From contig JAMNXR010000023.1 in NCBI GenBank assembly GCA_023653055.1, positions 1 to 32,639 of the forward strand: a DNA stretch of 32,639 nucleotides, given 5' to 3'. Position 1 is the first letter of the stretch. Every line of letters starts with the position of its first letter. A model generated the notes under the pieces. The model searched no databases and was not told where the DNA came from. It saw nothing but the letters and a program-made list of their open reading frames with translations. This document shows positions 31,498 to 32,639 of this stretch, in pieces. Origin of the DNA: Burkholderiaceae bacterium. Its GTDB lineage: Bacteria; Pseudomonadota; Gammaproteobacteria; Burkholderiales; Burkholderiaceae_B. The position numbers and the translations under genes were made by a program.

Positions 31498-32460
31498 ATG
31501 AACAGATCGACCTTGAAGACAACACTGCTACTTGCAGGACTTTTATTTTCTGGCCTCTGCCACGCGCAAGCACCTGATCCTCGATCGGCTGAGCTAGCCA
31601 AAACCGTTCCAATTGCGGACGTACATCTCCACACTTACTCATATAACGGCCCTAGTGCGGCGGATATTGTCGAAAAAATGAACGCCAATAACGTTCGATG
31701 GGGAGGTGGGGTCGGAGACCTACGAGGTGATATCGCCAATGCCTTGGGCAACAGACATATCGCTACAGCCGGTCAGAGAGAATTTGCTGAAAGCTTTATT
31801 CGTCAGGGTCCGTCGACGCTCGTTGCAACAGAAAATATTTATTTTCGTGATTTGTTTCGTGATGCCCATGACATGTTTGCTAAAGGCATGATTAAAGGAT
31901 TTGGCGAGCTCCACACCAATAACGAAAATAGCGGACCGCAGCCCTTTCGTCGAAAAATCAAAACAGATAACCCGGCTATCCGAAAGTTTTACAGCATCGC
32001 GAACGAATTTAATGGCTTTGTACAAATACACACGCAACACAATGCAGAGTTCACCGAAGATATTTTGAGGCTATCCGCTGATTTTCCCAATACACTCACG
32101 ATACTTTCGCATTGTTTGCCACTGGGTCAACCAGAGGATCTCGCCAACCTCTTTAAGCAGCGGAAAAATATTATGTGTGAGCTGTCTTCGAACGGTGAGC
32201 TTCATTTCCGTCTAGCGCGCATCAATCGGCCAGGACGGGCTTATAACGCAGATGGTGTGCGACCAAGATGGAAAGCTCTCATCGAAGCGTTTCCCGATCG
32301 CTTTATGTTGGGTTCAGACATGTGTTGCGGTTGGGACGCGCACTATAACGAAGCCATCACCGAGATCCGTACCAACCTACTTCCGTATTTGCGGGTGGAT
32401 GTGATTGAACTAGTCGCTTACAAAAATGCGCTGCGCGTGTTTAAGCTGAGTGAACTTTAA
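31498..32460 (+). CDS. Secreted amidohydrolase-family metal-dependent hydrolase
   Basis: The 320-residue protein begins with a signal peptide, with cleavage likely after CHA at 21-23. It has the amidohydrolase 2 TIM-barrel pattern: metal-binding His43 and His45 in ADVHLHTYSYN, GFGELHTNN near 135, FVQIHTQHNAEF around 174-185 with another likely His ligand, ILSHCLPLGQ near 203, and GSDMCCGW near 273 with the catalytic Asp. Family members hydrolyse or decarboxylate small ring compounds. A periplasmic version suggests attack on an imported or environmental substrate. The upstream 240 bases are AT-rich and hold only the hipBA promoter. An IS end begins 30 bases downstream. Confidence 0.83.
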   Translation: MNRSTLKTTLLLAGLLFSGLCHAQAPDPRSAELAKTVPIADVHLHTYSYNGPSAADIVEKMNANNVRWGGGVGDLRGDIANALGNRHIATAGQREFAESFIRQGPSTLVATENIYFRDLFRDAHDMFAKGMIKGFGELHTNNENSGPQPFRRKIKTDNPAIRKFYSIANEFNGFVQIHTQHNAEFTEDILRLSADFPNTLTILSHCLPLGQPEDLANLFKQRKNIMCELSSNGELHFRLARINRPGRAYNADGVRPRWKALIEAFPDRFMLGSDMCCGWDAHYNEAITEIRTNLLPYLRVDVIELVAYKNALRVFKLSEL

Positions 32461-32490
32461 GATATCTTATAAAAAAAAGAGATCTCGTTC

Positions 32491-32639
32491 TGAACTGACC
32501 CCATAAAGTTGGACAGTTTATAAGGCGGATTAGGCCACAGAGGGCTGAGTTCTGTATTGCACAGGACTTAGCCCTTTTAATTTGGTCTTGATCCGGTCGT
32601 GATTGTAATAGTGGATGTAATCTTTCAAGCCCATCTCAA
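32491..32639 (-). mobile_element. IS3-family insertion sequence, 3' end (cut by window edge)
   Basis: The terminal sequence TGAACTGACCCCATAAAG at 32491, continuing into GTTGGAC, is typical of IS3-family (IS150-like) ends, and the transposase reads away from it. The element runs past the right edge, so its other end and target duplication cannot be checked. Confidence 0.82.
32530..32639 (-). CDS. IS3-family transposase (OrfB), C-terminal fragment
   Basis: Only the last 36 codons are in the window; the stop TAA is at 32532-32530. The peptide [20 protein letters not shown], then [14 protein letters not shown], is the conserved end of the IS3/IS150 OrfB integrase-core transposase. It is the DDE-type enzyme that moves the element, usually made by frameshifting from an upstream OrfA outside this window. 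Whether the gene is intact cannot be seen. Confidence 0.9.
   Translation of the reverse strand, partial: EMGLKDYIHYYNHDRIKTKLKGLSPVQYRTQPSVA

Noticed and set aside
1-32639. CRISPR array
   Set aside because: No regularly spaced repeats of 20-40 bases were seen anywhere in the window.

Overview
The window looks like a chromosomal segment of a betaproteobacterium, probably Burkholderiales and possibly Alcaligenaceae. This is inferred from gene content: a Bug-type tricarboxylate-receptor protein, an AttEFGH-type exporter, a selenoneine (sen) cluster and an SOS box of the usual proteobacterial form. No rRNA or taxonomic marker gene is present to confirm it. Genes are densely packed, and no stretch longer than about 250 bases lacks a gene. 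Region 1 (1-393): the 3' end of a tyrosine recombinase gene and an overlapping small membrane-protein ORF run up to a tRNA-Arg(ACG) gene. This is the usual layout at the edge of an integrated element that used a tRNA 3' end as its attachment site; the element itself lies to the left of the window. Region 2 (461-7601): the most notable locus. SenB (selenosugar synthase), SelD/SenC (selenophosphate synthase) and a substrate-binding/permease fusion form a tight minus-strand operon. It is divergent, with only 21 bp between start codons, from SenA (selenoneine synthase, EgtB-like). Next come EgtD (histidine trimethylation to hercynine) and a ChrA-type oxyanion transporter. SenB, SenC, SenA and EgtD together should suffice for selenoneine synthesis from histidine, selenide and UDP-GlcNAc, and a putative transporter is joined to the operon. 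Region 3 (7681-13813): an MsbA-like ABC half-transporter and an AttE-AttFG-AttH operon (ATPase, FtsX-type permease, Tat-exported lipocalin-like protein) joined by TGATG overlaps. Region 4 (14036-18360): three very small membrane-protein genes in a row, an MFS transporter, the SOS-controlled umuDC operon with a clear LexA box, and a DUF1993 protein. Region 5 (18378-27249): a TumE/DUF6516-like toxin-antitoxin pair, then a catabolic neighbourhood: a galactonate-dehydratase-like enolase-superfamily enzyme, a DUF1275 membrane protein, a minus-strand operon (TPP enzyme, cupin, class II aldolase, GMC oxidoreductase) and a divergent orphan Bug-type binding protein. The substrate is unknown. Region 6 (27331-32639): a HigBA-like pair with a perfect 22-bp operator, a small coiled-coil membrane protein, an MFS transporter, a HipBA pair, a secreted amidohydrolase and the 3' end of an IS3-family insertion sequence. 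Three toxin-antitoxin modules within 13 kb plus the IS mark the right half as a plastic accessory region.
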